NCBI RefSeq assembly: GCF_042242105.1
Contig: NC_092018.1
Coordinates: 22,906,667 to 22,970,666, forward strand
Direction: 5' to 3'
DNA: 64,000 nucleotides
DNA from: Pempheris klunzingeri
Lineage: Eukaryota > Chordata > Actinopteri > Acropomatiformes > Pempheridae
Position numbers and translations under genes: made by a program. Position 1 is the stretch's first letter. Every line of letters starts with the position of its first letter. Under the pieces are notes generated by a model that saw nothing but the letters and a program-made list of their open reading frames with translations, did not search any database and was not told the origin of the DNA. Shown here piece by piece: positions 1 through 12,726 of the stretch.

Positions 1-305
1 GGGTACTGTCCATATTCTACGACACATGGCTCCAACCTGTCTCTTGTACATCCCCCAACTTTACAGAAGTGTAATGTTAACTACAGCAGCACCGCTGTGA
101 CTGCACCAAGACCCGTAGGAATGTTTGCTGTGAATTGTCATGAGAACATAAAAAACTTAACAGAAGATCATGACGATGGATGTGCAAAATTAAGACGTTT
201 TTATTTGGTATTAAAATCAAAGAAGATTCCAGACAGATCCATCCAACATCCACCCTTCACTGAATTCACATGAACTGGTATCATGTATGGATCTACAGAG
301 CCTAC

Positions 306-3300
306 CTTTGTGTCCTCTAACCGCTCATAAGCCTCCCAAAAGTACTTGGTGAAAAGCTGCTTGCTGATTGGCCATCCATTGATGCGGATTCTCTCCCTGA
401 CATGAACCAAATGTGGAGAGCTGAGGGCAGAAAGACTGCGATTATATTTACAGCTAAAAGAGTGAATATCTGAGGAGCATCCGGTTTTATATGCACCAAA
501 AGTCAAAGCACCGTTTCATTAAACTGACATTCAAACATGAAAAGCACCAAGGATTAAGTAAAGAGCAGAGAAATAACACAATAGTAGTTTAAAATTGTAA
601 TTTGTCTAAATGTCACCACCTTAGCTGTCCTGATGCAGTGAGTTCAATTTCTCCAAGAGACATGAAAGTGTTTCCCCAATGCCCAAATACAATTAACATG
701 CAAACAATTGCAAATCAATGAATTTCAAGTGATGAAAATACACTTCTCACAAAAAGTTAGGGATATTCAGCTTTCGGGTGAAATCTCAGGATGAACCTAA
801 AATGCATTCTAACCTTTCCAGGTGAACTTAATGTGACCTTCTCTAAACTTGTCCAACTGTTCAGTGTCTCAGTACTTTTTGCACCAGTTGCTGTTCTCTA
901 ACAAGAAGCTTAACAGCAAAATTCACAACAGGTTTGATCCATGAATCCACCAATACATTTCCTGCTTCAGTTAGAATTGGTATTTAAACAGTCCTCCTCA
1001 TCGTGCTGTTCACATTCTGACATCATGAGACCAAGACGCCACCTAACAACTGATCAGCAGCACCTCAACACTGGAGGCTTCAAACAGGAAGTCCTCAGAC
1101 AGAGGTGTTCACTGAGCTTAGAGGGTCACAGAGTGTCATCAGGAGGTTGTAACAGTGATACAGAGACTGGAAGAGTCACAGAAAGGAGAGGAGTGGACGT
1201 CCTTTGGCCACATCCCAATTTATTGAGACACTGAACATGTTTTGTTGTGGTATACCCACCACTGTTGTTAGCTTTTCTTTCAATAAATAGTTTAAGATGA
1301 AGAAATGACCAGTGCATGCTTCTACTTAGATGTCCTACTTTCATGATATAATATCACTGTAGCATTCACTTTTTACATTTTCCATAAATGTCATCTGAAA
1401 GTCGAATATCCCTAACTTTTTGTGAGTAGTGTATATAGTTATATCGTATATAGTTAAGTTGAAAGACTGGACATGACCGTTCCTACCCAAAACAAACTAC
1501 AGATAATCTCGTACTATCTCTCAGACAGGTAGGCTTTCAACAGTGGTGTTGGTTAACCATTAATTGTTGGAGAGTTAATCAGTAAGACAAAGTCCAGGCT
1601 GCAAACTGAAGAGCAGCTTCAAACCTGTTAGCATTAGAATGCCAAATGGCATTTATTTTGCTCAGATTCCTCTACAATTCATGTAACATGTGTTTGGGTT
1701 ACCTGAAAAATCCGGTCCGCAAACCATAACTCCTGAGTACTCTTTCAGTAAAAGCACATGTTGATCCCTGGAAAAAAGAAAGCACTGATCAGTCCATGTG
1801 GGGTTTCATTGTTAACTCTGAGTACTGAAGACAGCTCGTTTTGTTGTTTCATACCTTCCCTTTGGTCCCAGTGACGTGGATTATGTTGAGTTTGTCCAGT
1901 TCACCCACCTGAAGACATGTCCAAATGGTTAGGGGAATTACTGAGGTAGCAGTAGTGGTAGTATTAGCAGTAGTAGTAGTAGTAGTAGTAGTTAGTAATA
2001 GTAGTAGCAGTAGTAGTAGTAGTAGTAGTAGTAGTAGATACAGTAGTGAACAGTAGTAGTAGTAGTGATAGTAGTAGTAGTGATAGTAGTAGTAGTGATA
2101 GTAGTAGTAGCGCTGGCTGAGTCGTGGCTCTGTGCTGCAGCGGTTTTATTCCCTGAGATCAAAAATGGAGCAGATTTGAGGAGAGAAGGAGCTCTTCATG
2201 AGCTCAGTGACCCTCTCTGGTTGGCATGTTTAGTGGATCTCACTGATCACCTGAACAAGAGCCTACAAGGCAAAGACCAGCTTGTACCACAACTAATAAA
2301 TGAAAGCCCTCTAATGGAAAGGCTGTTTTCTTGAATCATATTCAGTCATCAAGCAGAATTTACCTTCATTTGATTGATTTTGCCAACTTTAACCCACCAG
2401 AGGGGAGGCGATATACATCACCTCTAGTGGATTAAAGTTAGCAGCATAGCTCACTTCTAGTGAGTGGCCCAGCTCTTTGGATGTTTTTCTGTATGTGGCC
2501 CTCAGTGAAAAAAGTTTGGACACCCCTGCTACAGCCTGTCCGTCCTTGGGAGCTGGATCTCTCCTTCACTGTGGTGCTCCCGGAGGTTTCTCTTTTCCCA
2601 CTGGGTTTTTTGAGTTTTTCCTTCCCGAAGAAGGAGGGTCATAGAGGGCAGGTGATGCCTCGGACTGATCCACCGGACTGATCCATTGGCCTCATCGACT
2701 GCTGGACTCTTTATTAGATTGTTTGTTCGCTTACACTTCTTGTTTATTTCAGTGAACTTTGTAAATCACTGTGAGACACTCTGTTGTTATATTGGGCTAT
2801 ACAAAATAAATTGAATTGAATTGAATTGAATAATAAGAATGAAATAATATAGTATAGCACGGCATGGTATAAGGAGCACTTTTGGTACCAAAAATACATT
2901 TAGCTTTTTACTTTTTACTTTTTTTTATATTTACTTTTGAATGCCTTTATACTTAATTAACCTTTGAGGACTTTCACCTTAACCTCTCTGTAATGGATTG
3001 TTTCCTTCTTTGCGCTGGGGTTTTAGTAAGTTTGCTTAAAGGATCTAAATAGTTATTCTACCACTTTAATAAGCCACAGCAGTTATGGGAGTCACTGAAA
3101 AGATGCAATCTGGTCATACTACTTGAAAGTTACACTACAGCCATCAGCTATAGCTGTCTGTGGACGCTCGTGTGTAAAACAGGTTTATCTTTTTACTCCC
3201 ATTATTGTTTTGAGCTACTTTACAAGTACTTTATGCAGTCTGAAAAGACTGGGGGTGCCTCAGTGTGTCTCAAATTGTTCAGGGGTCCTTTAAGATGCAG

Positions 3301-3719
3301 AGATAAACACATAGGAATGTCAATAATTCAGCTACACTTGGATGATGATGATGATGGAATAATTGCTATGTTTGTACATACTGTAATGCCGGTGCGATGC
3401 AGGAAGCCCTGCATGGCCTGGAGCTGCAGACCTGGATTTTCTTGGCGTCCACGCAGCCGTTCCAACACTGTGGCATTATTCTGCAGGCTGTCTAGGACGC
3501 ACACAGCTCCCTGAGAACATGCAGGCACACAAACATACAAACAAAAAGAGCGCTACTTTTAGAGATTTAGCCAAAATCTGAATAGATTTTTATTCACATC
3601 TTACCTATCAATGATCATGCAAAGCAAGCATGAACACGTGTTAAAATAGTCACATGTTTAACAATACTCACTTGAAAAGTTTTGGTCCTGTTCGCGACAG
3701 CAGTTTGACCGAGCACCAT
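306..3719 (-). CDS. fpgs: Folylpolyglutamate synthase, 5' half (partial)
   Basis: This enzyme adds glutamates to folates using ATP, which retains them in cytosol and mitochondria. Five coding exons read on the minus strand: 3719-3672 (start, 16 codons), 3510-3382 (43 codons), 1908-1855 (18 codons), 1767-1703 (21 codons plus 2 nt) and 420-306 (1 nt plus 38 codons). All have GT-AG borders and join in frame to 137 residues. Recognisable family sequence includes LNIIHVTGTKGK followed by GST, which forms the ATP-binding P-loop GTKGKGST across an exon junction, then TGFFSSPHLV and RERIRINGWPIS. The remaining catalytic and C-terminal exons lie left of position 1. The start chosen is the only ATG in the first exon; an in-frame TAA lies 12 nt upstream (3734-3732), so this start gives a leaderless, cytosol-type protein. 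A mitochondrial leader exon, known for mammalian FPGS, could splice to a possible acceptor ending at 3721, but I could not find one. Identification is firm. Confidence 0.93.
739..1433. mobile_element. Tc1/mariner-type non-autonomous transposon in an fpgs intron
   Basis: The ends are long imperfect inverted repeats of about 45 bp. The left end starts TACACTTCTCACAAAAAGTT and the right end, reverse-complemented, starts TACACTACTCACAAAAAGTT; both continue AGGGATATTC. Terminal TA dinucleotides fit a TA target-site duplication. At 695 bp it is too short for an intact transposase; the longest internal frame (941-1234) has no DDE motif I can see. It sits between fpgs exons 420-306 and 1767-1703. Confidence 0.85.
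1945..2112. repeat. (AGT)n trinucleotide microsatellite
   Basis: Imperfect run of AGT units with GGT, GAT and GAA interruptions, in the fpgs intron between exons 1908-1855 and 3510-3382. Confidence 0.9.
2480..2529 (-). mobile_element. Possible hAT-type terminal fragment
   Basis: Read on the minus strand this begins AGGGGTGTCCAAACTTTTTT and continues into a match to the 'GGGCCACATACA' type of end that I recall from fish hAT repeats. No partner end was identified, so only a fragment is proposed. Confidence 0.4.
2560..2832 (+). mobile_element. 3' end of a dispersed teleost retroelement with (ATTGA)n tail
   Basis: The segment runs from a 'GGTTTCTCTTTTCCCACTGG' type start to 'TTGGGCTATACAAAATAAAT' and ends in short TTGAA repeats (2809-2830). 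I recognise this arrangement from common fish non-LTR-derived repeats. It has no intact ORF and is a truncated copy inside an fpgs intron. Confidence 0.7.
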
Positions 3720-5339
3720 GCTGGTGAAACCTTATCAGTTAATAAACAGCCACTACTGCTACAGCTGTGCCTCTACATGAAAACTACAGAAGTGTGAATT
3801 TACACGCAGGTAAAGCCAACAAAAGGAATATTCCATGTGATATTGCCCAGCAATAAGCTCTCATGGTGGCATTATGACAGACTGAGCACAAGAGATAGCA
3901 AACTGGCGTGATCAGGTTTCTGTCCTTCGGTCCACGAGGCGGCTGTTTGCACAAGATTTCTGCCAGTTTTACCGCCTCGTGTACGCCTGCAGACAGAGAC
4001 ACAAAGACACATTCAAAGACAGTGGGCCAGTACTGTCAAAATATTTATCTTAATAAGTCTGATTTTTATTAACCAGCAATTGAAAACGTCATACTAAAAA
4101 CTACACCACACCTTTCAATACTGCACAGTGAAACAGTTGAAAGCAATCATACTGAATGCAGGACAGTTTTTGATACAGTTGACCGGCTTCATACACTGAT
4201 GGGGTCGTGTTAGTGCATTGATGATTAGCAGATTTATCACCTGATGTGGCAATAAGATGGTAAAATCAGTTTCTGGGTTCTATGGTGAAGTATTCGTCCT
4301 ACCTCATAATCCATCAGAAATAAGCCTCTGCTGGTCTCAGATCAGCTTAGTTGTCCATAGATGAGGTTAAGCTGCCTGGACACATTTTCAGGTTCCTCTG
4401 TCTGCTGACTGGTTTATTTTAGCTGAGTCAGAGAAGATGTATACACTTTTAGAGAAGATTGCCACCTAAACTGAGCTGCATGTCATGTGAACGGAGCAGC
4501 TCAAGTTTAGTTGAAGCACTTCTTTCAGTTATATGGTTCAGCTAAAATGTGTACTAATCGACTTATTTTCTGTGAAATTCATTTTGGAGACGTGTGCAAG
4601 AAAGGCTTCCCCACTCTTCTTCTCTAACAGAAGCGCCTGCAGAAAGAATTAAACCAGGTACGTGCATTAATATAGGCAAGGCAATAAAGTCCCACAGTCT
4701 GAAGACATGCAAATTAAGAATTAGGATTAGTTTATGGAATGTATGTTTTTTTATCTAGGAAGCCTGGTCAAAAAGTCTTTGTTATGACCTGCATACATGC
4801 GTGCGTGACTGTTCTCTTCTTCTTAAAGGACCGGAGTGCAGAACGTAGTGGCATCTAGCAGTGAAGCTGCACTTCAATCTTTATTTTATTTACACTTCCA
4901 ACCAACCAAATTTCACTTGGACAACTTTCACTTGTTCTGGAGCAATATTTTACCTGGAGTATCTGCACTTTAACTCAAGCTATAGAGCTGTACTTTGTTT
5001 GCTGATGCTATAGAAAATGTAAATGTCCACCAAATCATGAAAAACAGCAACTAAATTATACAGTAGATGTTGTAAATAGCAGGGTGCTTTTACTGGAGTC
5101 TGAGAATGCTTTTAAAATCTTGAGCGCTTCAACTGAGAGATGAGGCACTTTGATTACCAAAAGCTGTAAAGTGGTAGTTTGTGCTGAAGGCATTTTCCTC
5201 ACATGCAAAACAGGTGGCATTCAACAAGCCCAGCCAGGCATCCTGTTTTTGACTGTGTGTAATGTTTACTACTTACTACTACTATTTGTTTTACTACTTA
5301 ATTTTGTCTTGGGACTTGCATGTTTTGGTTTCAGACTTC
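3720..5339. other. Upstream flank of fpgs, no gene identified
   Basis: Presumed promoter side of fpgs. A minus-strand open stretch around 3975-3900 follows an AG, but it resembles no known fpgs leader and has no clear donor. I see no CpG-rich promoter, so the true first exon of fpgs may lie further right or be non-canonical. The rest is unique-looking AT-rich sequence. Confidence 0.4.
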
Positions 5340-5832
5340 TTTCAGAATCAGAATCAGAATCAGAATTCCTTTAATAATCCCCAGGGGGAAATTGCTTTTT
5401 GTTACACACAGCTCCAAAAGAATAAGAATAAACTTCAAACACAAAAGTAAATCAGGTGAGTCCAGAGTCCAGGGTCCTCTCCTCTCTGGTGAAACAGTGC
5501 CTGTACTGGGTGAAGTTGGGCAGTGCCTTTGCCATGGTGACATGGTTGAAGACAGAGATAGCAGTGAATGCACTCTGGTGTAGAGTCTGTACCCGGGCTA
5601 TGGCGGAGTGGATGACGTCACACGCCGAAGTTGGGTGGTCACCATGACAACATGTGAAAACTCCCGTGGCAGGCAACGTGGACGAAGACCAACAGCAAAC
5701 AGTTCAATGTCCAGGCTGCAGATGCGCTCCTTGATAGTAACATGAGCAGGACTGCACCACCTGTTGTTCACCAGAACGGCAAGCCCCCCCTCCTTTCCGC
5801 TTACCGCTCCTGGTGCAGTCCCTGTCTCCAAA
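5340..5832 (-). mobile_element. Internally deleted non-LTR retrotransposon (endonuclease piece joined to 3' tail)
   Basis: On the minus strand, 5831-5598 encodes a frame with GGLAVLVNNRWC, VTIKERICS and DIELFAVGLRP, typical of the apurinic-like endonuclease domain of fish non-LTR elements. It is followed directly by the element's 3' tail (about 5452-5340), which ends in repeated GATTCTGATTCTGATTCTGA. No reverse transcriptase lies between them, so most of the element is missing. Two other copies of the tail lie at 18478-18680 and 20256-20462. Confidence 0.8.
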
Positions 5833-7910
5833 ATGAATTCCTCAAAAAATGAATGACTAGTGGAAGTTAAAATGACAGGATATAATAGAATAATTTTAAA
5901 ACATGTGTGCTCTCGCCTGGAAATTTGCTAACATCCGTGGCGTCACCGATACATCTGTGTTGCATTTTTTTCACATTGTATAATGTGCATCATGCCCTCG
6001 TGTTCGTTTCATTTCTATTGGTCTATTTTGACTGAACTCTTCTGCAAAGTTCTTTCAGAGATATCATATATCATTCAGCACGGAAAGATTTAAACACAAC
6101 ACAGTTCATAATGTTACTGTAACTCGTGATCCACGTCTAGTGATGTTCTTTGATATTCTATGATAGCATTTATTTGTCAGTAGAGAGCAGACAAGAAACA
6201 AAGAAATGAAAGTAGAATATCTGACAAATAAAACTGTGGGGTTTATTTCATCAGTTTTATCTTTAGTTGTCAATTGATTGTAGCTTTATTTGCCAAATCT
6301 CCAAACATGAGGTAATTACATCCAAATGTTTAATGATAGCTGCTTCCTTCCTTAATGTTACAGGCCCAATTACTCTTGCTCTCTATAGCTGCTCCACCAT
6401 TAAGTTGAGGTACCGGCTGGTAAAAAGCAACCACAATGGGTGTAATTGATGAGTATATGGTATGTACGTGCGCAATAAAAACAGTAATGAGCTACTTATC
6501 AACTGTTTGGGTGCTGAAAGCAATCTATGATCATGTTTTATATGTTTAATGTATTATTATAGGCACCTCTTTGACTGAAGCTGAAGTTCATGAAAAACAA
6601 ATAACATGACATCTCGCTCATGCAGTGTGGAACTTACATTTTACCTGCAGTACCGCAAGTGTCTAGTGAGGTTTTAAGATGGAAAGTTGGCCCGGTGTGC
6701 TGGATTCCATGACTCTTTAATGTGGTTGTTACCTCCGGCCTCTGTGGTCTGTACAGTAATGGTTACATTTTGTGGCCGAGGGGTCATTAACTCCAGCGTT
6801 TGCAAAGTTAGAAGGGGCCAGCAAGCAGGTCTTCGAGGCCAGATGTTTGTTTGCTATGCAGATTCATTTTTAAATGTTAATATTCCAAAAACTCAACAAC
6901 AACAAATGAGCATAGCCTGCAAGATACAGAAAGATTTGGTCCTGTTCACGTGGATCAGGAATTCAGGATTGGATTAACCCAAATGGGGGCTATGGGCATA
7001 AAGTTTAGTTATAATTTGATTGAGGGTATGCAAAATGGTCAGCATTTTTCAAACAATAGCCTTCCAATGTATTGTACACTAATTACCTCTCTAGTCCACC
7101 ATTCCTGCTCTGGATTTAGTTGCATTTGCCTGAATGAAGGATGAATGATGTGAAATGGTGCAGCATGAAGTCCAATGCTACTATTTGTAATTTGATCTGA
7201 TCTGATCTCAGTCTCGCTGTTCACTGTTTACTCTCTTTCAGTCATAGTGTTGTATTTAGATACTAGTAATGTCAACCTAACGTTTCCTACTGCTGCTGCT
7301 TCACATGTCGTGTGTCGGTGAGGTTAGCAATTGTTCATCAAGCATGCATCAACAAAACAGCCATCTTGTCACAGGAGATCACTTCAGGGCATGGGCAGAC
7401 TATCAAACGGACAGACCTATCTCCTACTTATATTCCACAGCTAAAAATGTACATGTATACTAATCATTCATTTTCTGAGGTATTAATTGTGGAGATGGGT
7501 AAACCAAATGGTTGCCCACTTTTCCCCACTCCTTTCTGTAAACCTGTACAGGTGAGGAGTTTCATTTACATAACGAAGTTTCTTTGTATAATAGTGCCTC
7601 CATGTGGGTAAAAGTGCAAAGGCATATAATTCCATCTTTAATTAAAAACCAATCAGACTTGCTGACTTTCATAGCATGAACGGTTTCATAACTGATGACA
7701 GGAAAAATGTTGCTGTCTTACACTCTAACTCTTCGCGGTCCAGATTTATATTGTATTTTTTTATGATCCAAATAATTAACACTGTCAACAGTGCAGCTAA
7801 AAAGAATGATGGGACCTGTAGTATTAAACCACACCTGCCGCTGATGATGATAGCTTTTAACCAAGGGTCGATGTGCACATGGTGCTCAAAAATAAGCCAA
7901 ATGTAGGATA
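5833..7910. other. Intergenic DNA with no identified feature
   Basis: Long AT-rich stretch. Short open frames exist but show no domain motifs or paired splice sites. No inverted termini or tandem arrays were seen. Confidence 0.5.
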
Positions 7911-8420
7911 TATCAGAATCAGAATCAACTTTATTGGTTTGAACAGGCAAACAAGGAATTTGACTCTGTGAAACTTGCCTCTCTATGTACAGCGAGGAGA
8001 AAAATAGAAATAAACTACAATAATAGGAAAAGAACAGGACAATATAAACAATATAGAACTCTCTAACAACGGTATGTACAATAGAGGTAGGTGTAGTGCA
8101 GAATTGCAGTGCAAAAATGTCGCATGGGGTGGGGTGTGCAGGGGTGTGGAACTATTGCACAGTGGATCCTGAGACTCTGAGGCTAGTGAGAGTTCATCAG
8201 GGTAACGGCCTGGGGGAAGAAACTGTGTCTGTGTCTGGTGGTTTTGGTGTACAGCGATCTGTAGCGCCTACCGGACGGGAGGAGTTTAAAGAGTTTATGT
8301 GCGGGGTGTGAGGGGTCTGCAGAGATGTTACCTGCCCTCCTCCTGACCCTGGACAGGTACAAGTCCTGGATGGAGGGCAGATCGGCCCCAGTTATCCTCT
8401 CTGCAGACCTGATTGTCATG
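7911..8420 (-). mobile_element. 3' end of a CR1/Rex-like non-LTR retrotransposon
   Basis: The minus-strand frame 8419-8183 contains DLYLSRVRRRAGNI, DPSHPAHKLFKLLPSGRRYR and RHRHSFFPQAV, the characteristic C-terminus after the reverse transcriptase in fish CR1/L2-like LINEs. It runs into a 3' UTR and a terminal TTGATTCTGATTCTGATA repeat at 7911-7930. The copy is 5'-truncated; only the last part of the protein remains. Confidence 0.85.
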
Positions 8421-8609
8421 AATATGATTGATATGATGCAAATAAAAGTATGCTCTTAACATTTGAGAGTTGTTTTTGCTATAGTGCATATTACAGAAAC
8501 ATGCAATTAATTGAATCACCTCAAAGCGCTTGGCTACAAGTCTAGCCACAACATGATCAAGTGCCCTCCGGAATGATACCATTTCATTCTGACATTTTTT
8601 TTTTGTAAT

Positions 8610-8672
8610 AAGATAAGATAAGATAGCATTTACTGATCCCTCAGTGGGGAAAGTTTGCTGTTACAGCAGCTC
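8610..8672 (-). mobile_element. 3' tail of a LINE with (TATCT)n end
   Basis: On the minus strand, GCTGCTGTAACAGCAAACTT is followed by CCCCACTGAGGGATCA and a TATCTTATCTTAT tail. The same 3' end occurs on the plus strand at 63296-63345, so two truncated copies of one family lie in the window. Confidence 0.75.
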
Positions 8673-10053
8673 CCTTATATACACAAAGAAACAAAATGTA
8701 CACTGAATTCAATAATTACAAAGAAACAACAACAGGGTGGGATGGGATGGAAACATGATGTGGATTATAGTATAATATATATAGTAATGATAATAATAAA
8801 GTGCATATTGGTAGTGGTTGTGCTTGTGATTGCTCTCTAGTATCAATGTTGACAGCTCATTAAAAACTCAATTGTCAGTGTTGATCGGAACTGAGAAATA
8901 AGACGACCCAGTCAGCCGGTTGTATCATATTATAAAACAAAATCTTTCCAAGAGCTGTGACCTCTGTTTGCCTTCTATTGCCAAAGACTGAGAAAGGCTG
9001 ATTTCTGTTAGCAATAACCTTAATATTTCACATATTGCAGCTTTGCACAGCCCGGCCCATATGCTTCCACCTAAACATCAACTATTGAGGTCAATTTGTC
9101 TCATTATCTTTGTATATATTTTGCTCTGATTTCTATTTAATTTTACTTATGTTTTCATTTGTTTTTATTCAACTTTTATGCCGTGCATTGCTGAAAAGTT
9201 GCATCATTGTTCTTTGAGCACGGTGACAATGAAGATCTATTTAACTTCTTTATATTCGTCACTGCTTGTAAAACAAGATGATAGGGTTGTATTTCAGACT
9301 GTTTTATTGCCTTCTGCTCCCTCTTGTTCTAAGATGTATGGATTTGTATGGATTGATTGATTGTAGGCTTGTAAACTTTATTTTCACCATCATGTGGAAT
9401 GAAGAAACTATTTACTTAGGTTTAACTTTAAGGGTAAGCTTGATTAAGTCTTTTTTTAATGCTTTGATTTGCTCAGACTATGGAGATAAGAATTCAGACG
9501 TTAGAAACGATGCATACAAGCACACAAGGTCATCGAAAGAATTCTGCAGTGAATTTCTTCAGGTGTTATTCCAAAAAGGTTTTTAAGTCACATTAGGCTT
9601 TCTTTTGGCCATCTGTTCAGTAATGTATTCCATAAAATCATTGTGATTATACATTTCAGTGTCTTTTACATCCGTACACCACAGGTTGGAATATCTCTTT
9701 TATTCTCTCACTTGTGTTTTTCTTAAAATTATCTTCCAGAAATTAAAACATCTCTTTTGACTTATGATCAAAACACATATTTTCACCATGTTCTGCAGTC
9801 TTATCTCTGATCTCTCAGAAGGAGCCATCAGCCACTTTAGAGAAAAAACTGTTGTGGATTTTTCCTCTATAAGAATAATGTTTCTGAAGCAAAGAGAATG
9901 ACTTTGAATATTTTATTCTTGCAAGAAGGAGCAGCCTGTAGAGGAGACTCAAGGTGTGCATCTCGAGCGTCATCTTTATACCAAGGGAAAAACGGGATGT
10001 GTGCATTATTGCTGTTGAAAGTGGAACTGAGGTGCATACTGGTGAAAACAGAC
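8673..10053. other. Intergenic DNA with no identified feature
   Basis: AT-rich sequence with only short, unsupported open frames (for example 9278-9586). No repeat ends or splice-flanked frames stand out. Confidence 0.5.
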
Positions 10054-10285
10054 ATGGTCAGTGTTTGTATAGTACCTTTCTAGTCATTTCGACCACTCAA
10101 AGCGCTTTTACATTCACATGTCGTTCATGCAGGAGGAATTTAAGTTGGAGGTGACTCTTCTTTCACACACTGAAGCCATGCTTCAGGTTCAGCATCTTGC
10201 CCAAGGACACTTCGACATGCTGACTCATAGGATCCGGGGATCGAACCAGCGACCTTCCGATTGATGGACGACCCACAGCCGCCCT
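10054..10285 (-). mobile_element. tRNA-derived SINE, copy 1
   Basis: Read on the minus strand it has a damaged tRNA-like head, then a B-box-like GGTTCGATCCCCG, then GTCCTTGGGCAAGA and the shared tail ending in CTTTGAGTGGTCGAAATGAC and AAAGGTACTATACAAACACT. The same family occurs at 18798-19092, 22210-22471 and 34834-34968, plus a core fragment at 11536-11622. Confidence 0.75.
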
Positions 10286-10289
10286 GTCT

Positions 10290-12726
10290 GAGACAGAGAG
10301 TTAAGGCCACAGTGTCCTTTTGATAGATGTCAAAGGTTCATAAAAATGTCAAAAGTGCACAAGTTAAAATTTTCCATTACATAACTTAATTAACACTTTC
10401 ATGGATTTCAATTCTCTTGGTTTTCTTCCTTTGTGTGCATGTTTTCTCACGCTGGTTATTAATCAGATATGTGCAGGTGTGTCTCCTGTCTTTGTCCATT
10501 TCTAGGAGCAGCATGTTTGTTCATATTTCCCATTTCTGCAGAACCACTCTGGGGACTTGACAGCGTGTTATGATGTTGTAAACTGCCAATTAAAGTATCA
10601 CTTACAGTTTATTATGTCGCCTTGTGCGGAACGTTGCTTTGATCTAGTATAATGGCAGACTTTAACACGTGTTTTTTAAGTCAGTAATAAAAGGAAACTT
10701 GTGGTATGTGTATTTGTAGTGGATCAATCAGCATAAAGCCACAGATATGATGCAGTTTGTCATTCTAAAGTTTGATTCCACATTGAATATGGATTTTTCT
10801 GTCACTTAAGTTCACATTTTAAGACTATATGGATGCATATTGTAACAAAACATCAGCTGTGCACAACCTCTTTGGGGAATCTACATCAGGGTTTCACAAG
10901 TAGAAAGGTTGAGGTCAGCGACCAAATTGAGCTACATATGGTTTTCTGTGCAGACTGGTGTCAGTGTTGGGAAACCTTGAAGCTGATAGGAGGAAACAAA
11001 ATTCCTTTGATTCTCTGTGGTGGTGACACTGGTTTGTTCTGACATGTTGGCAGTAAGTGGTCTGCTGGAGCAAAAGACTTTGTTCCAATTGTGAGCGATT
11101 TGATAATACAGGTATACTGAAATCATTTCAAATGTTTAATATAAATATATATAAATTTGTACTGTGGTTCTATGATAACCCCTTTAATCTGTTTATGTCT
11201 TTCCATGTGGCCAATCACATCATAATAATCTATAATAAAAATGCAATCCCTGATAAGCTCCGATGGCAACGGTGCTCCCGTCACACTGTGGATACTCAGA
11301 GACAACACTCCATTCACTCCCACACAATCCTTTAAGAACAGGAGTAAGATTAAACAGTCCCATTCAGTTAGTAATGACAACAAGTAAGTAGAGGAAGCAG
11401 TAACATTTTGAAGCCCTGTCTCCTACACATTATTTTTGTAAATACTCTCAGTGCTACTGTCGACTGATTCATCATTGTCATCTCTAGTAGTAGCAGGCAG
11501 CTGTGTCCCACTGGACGCAATCTACCCAACACCAAGTGTCCTTGGGCAAGACACTGAGCCCCAACTTGCTCCTGAAGCAGCTACAGTGTGTGAATGTGTG
11601 TGAAAGAATAGTCTCAACAAGCAATTACACCGTGAGCTCACATGCCATCAATCCACAGAATTTAATCTGCCCAAAGACACACAAACCACAAAAATCTGAC
11701 AGTTTAATCAACAGGCTAATCAACAGCATATCTTTGGTGTGTTTGTGTTTGTTTTCGTGTCCGTACATGTGTCTCTGTTATGTTGCACAAAGGCTGAAAT
11801 TAAGGGTCCATGACATGCAAATTTTATGGTCTGTCAAATTATAGACCGTGGTTGCATGATTGCACAAAGTGGCAATTCCAAGCTCCCTTGGGGCCTGAGA
11901 GAGGCTTTTAAGTTGAAGTTTCTGATGAATCTTTACATGCCTTACAACATGTTCACACTGAAAGGTTCCATCTTTGTATCCCACAAATGAATCTGTACAT
12001 TGTACATTGAAAATAATCACTCTGGACATGTCAAAACAGACTCTGCCAGTTGTCTACATGCAAATCAGAGCTCCCGATCTTATGAGCCAATCAAATGTCT
12101 TAGACAATACAGATCTCCTTGGTGGGTGTTTACTCATCAACACCGTATCCTGGCTTCAGGAACATCAGTAAGGCCTCATCCCCGTTTAATGTACTGCAGT
12201 TGAAAGTGGGATACACTGACATTTAAAAACCTCATCTAGGTATCTGTGCAGTGTCTTAATGTACATAGTAGTAAAGCAAAAAAAAAACATTAGGGGTGCA
12301 TACTGTAATGATGATCTCGGTGCTGAAATGAAAGGGGAAGTCTAGAGACAGGTTGTGGTGTTGCTCCTACCTGTCATTAGAGCCGGAGAAGAGAAATGCA
12401 ACTCTAGGCAAACTGGGTCTGACATATGAGGAGACAAAGACAGACATGTATGCAGATGATCAGAAACCTGGAAACCATTTGAGTACAGTGTTTTTTAGTG
12501 AGCTAATGAGATCCATGTGTGTTTGAACTCCTCTGTTTAGTATTAGTTCAAATTAGCACCAACTATAGACAACTGCTGGCAGGAAGGAACCTGTTCTTCC
12601 ACGACCTGTTTGACGGTAACATATCCTCATTCATCGGCTCTCTGTTTACATGTTTTCTCTAGCCTTAAGTATGTCTGCTGCTCTTTAATTCTTTTATCAG
12701 TCACTTCCAGTTACAGGGCGCTTATC
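10290..12726. other. Intergenic DNA, one SINE fragment, otherwise featureless
   Basis: Apart from the SINE core fragment at 11536-11622 the stretch has no recognisable gene. A poly-A run lies near 12279-12287. Confidence 0.5.
11536..11622 (+). mobile_element. SINE core fragment
   Basis: Contains GTGTCCTTGGGCAAGACACT, GAGCCCCAACTTGCTCCTGA and GTGTGTGAAAGAATAGTCTC, matching the central part of the fuller SINE copies. The tRNA-like head and the 3' tail are absent. Confidence 0.7.

Noticed and set aside
3784-4002. Minus-strand frame containing GVHEAVKLAEILC, considered as an fpgs leader exon
   Set aside because: It is not leader-like, has no clear splice donor and no match to known FPGS N-termini.
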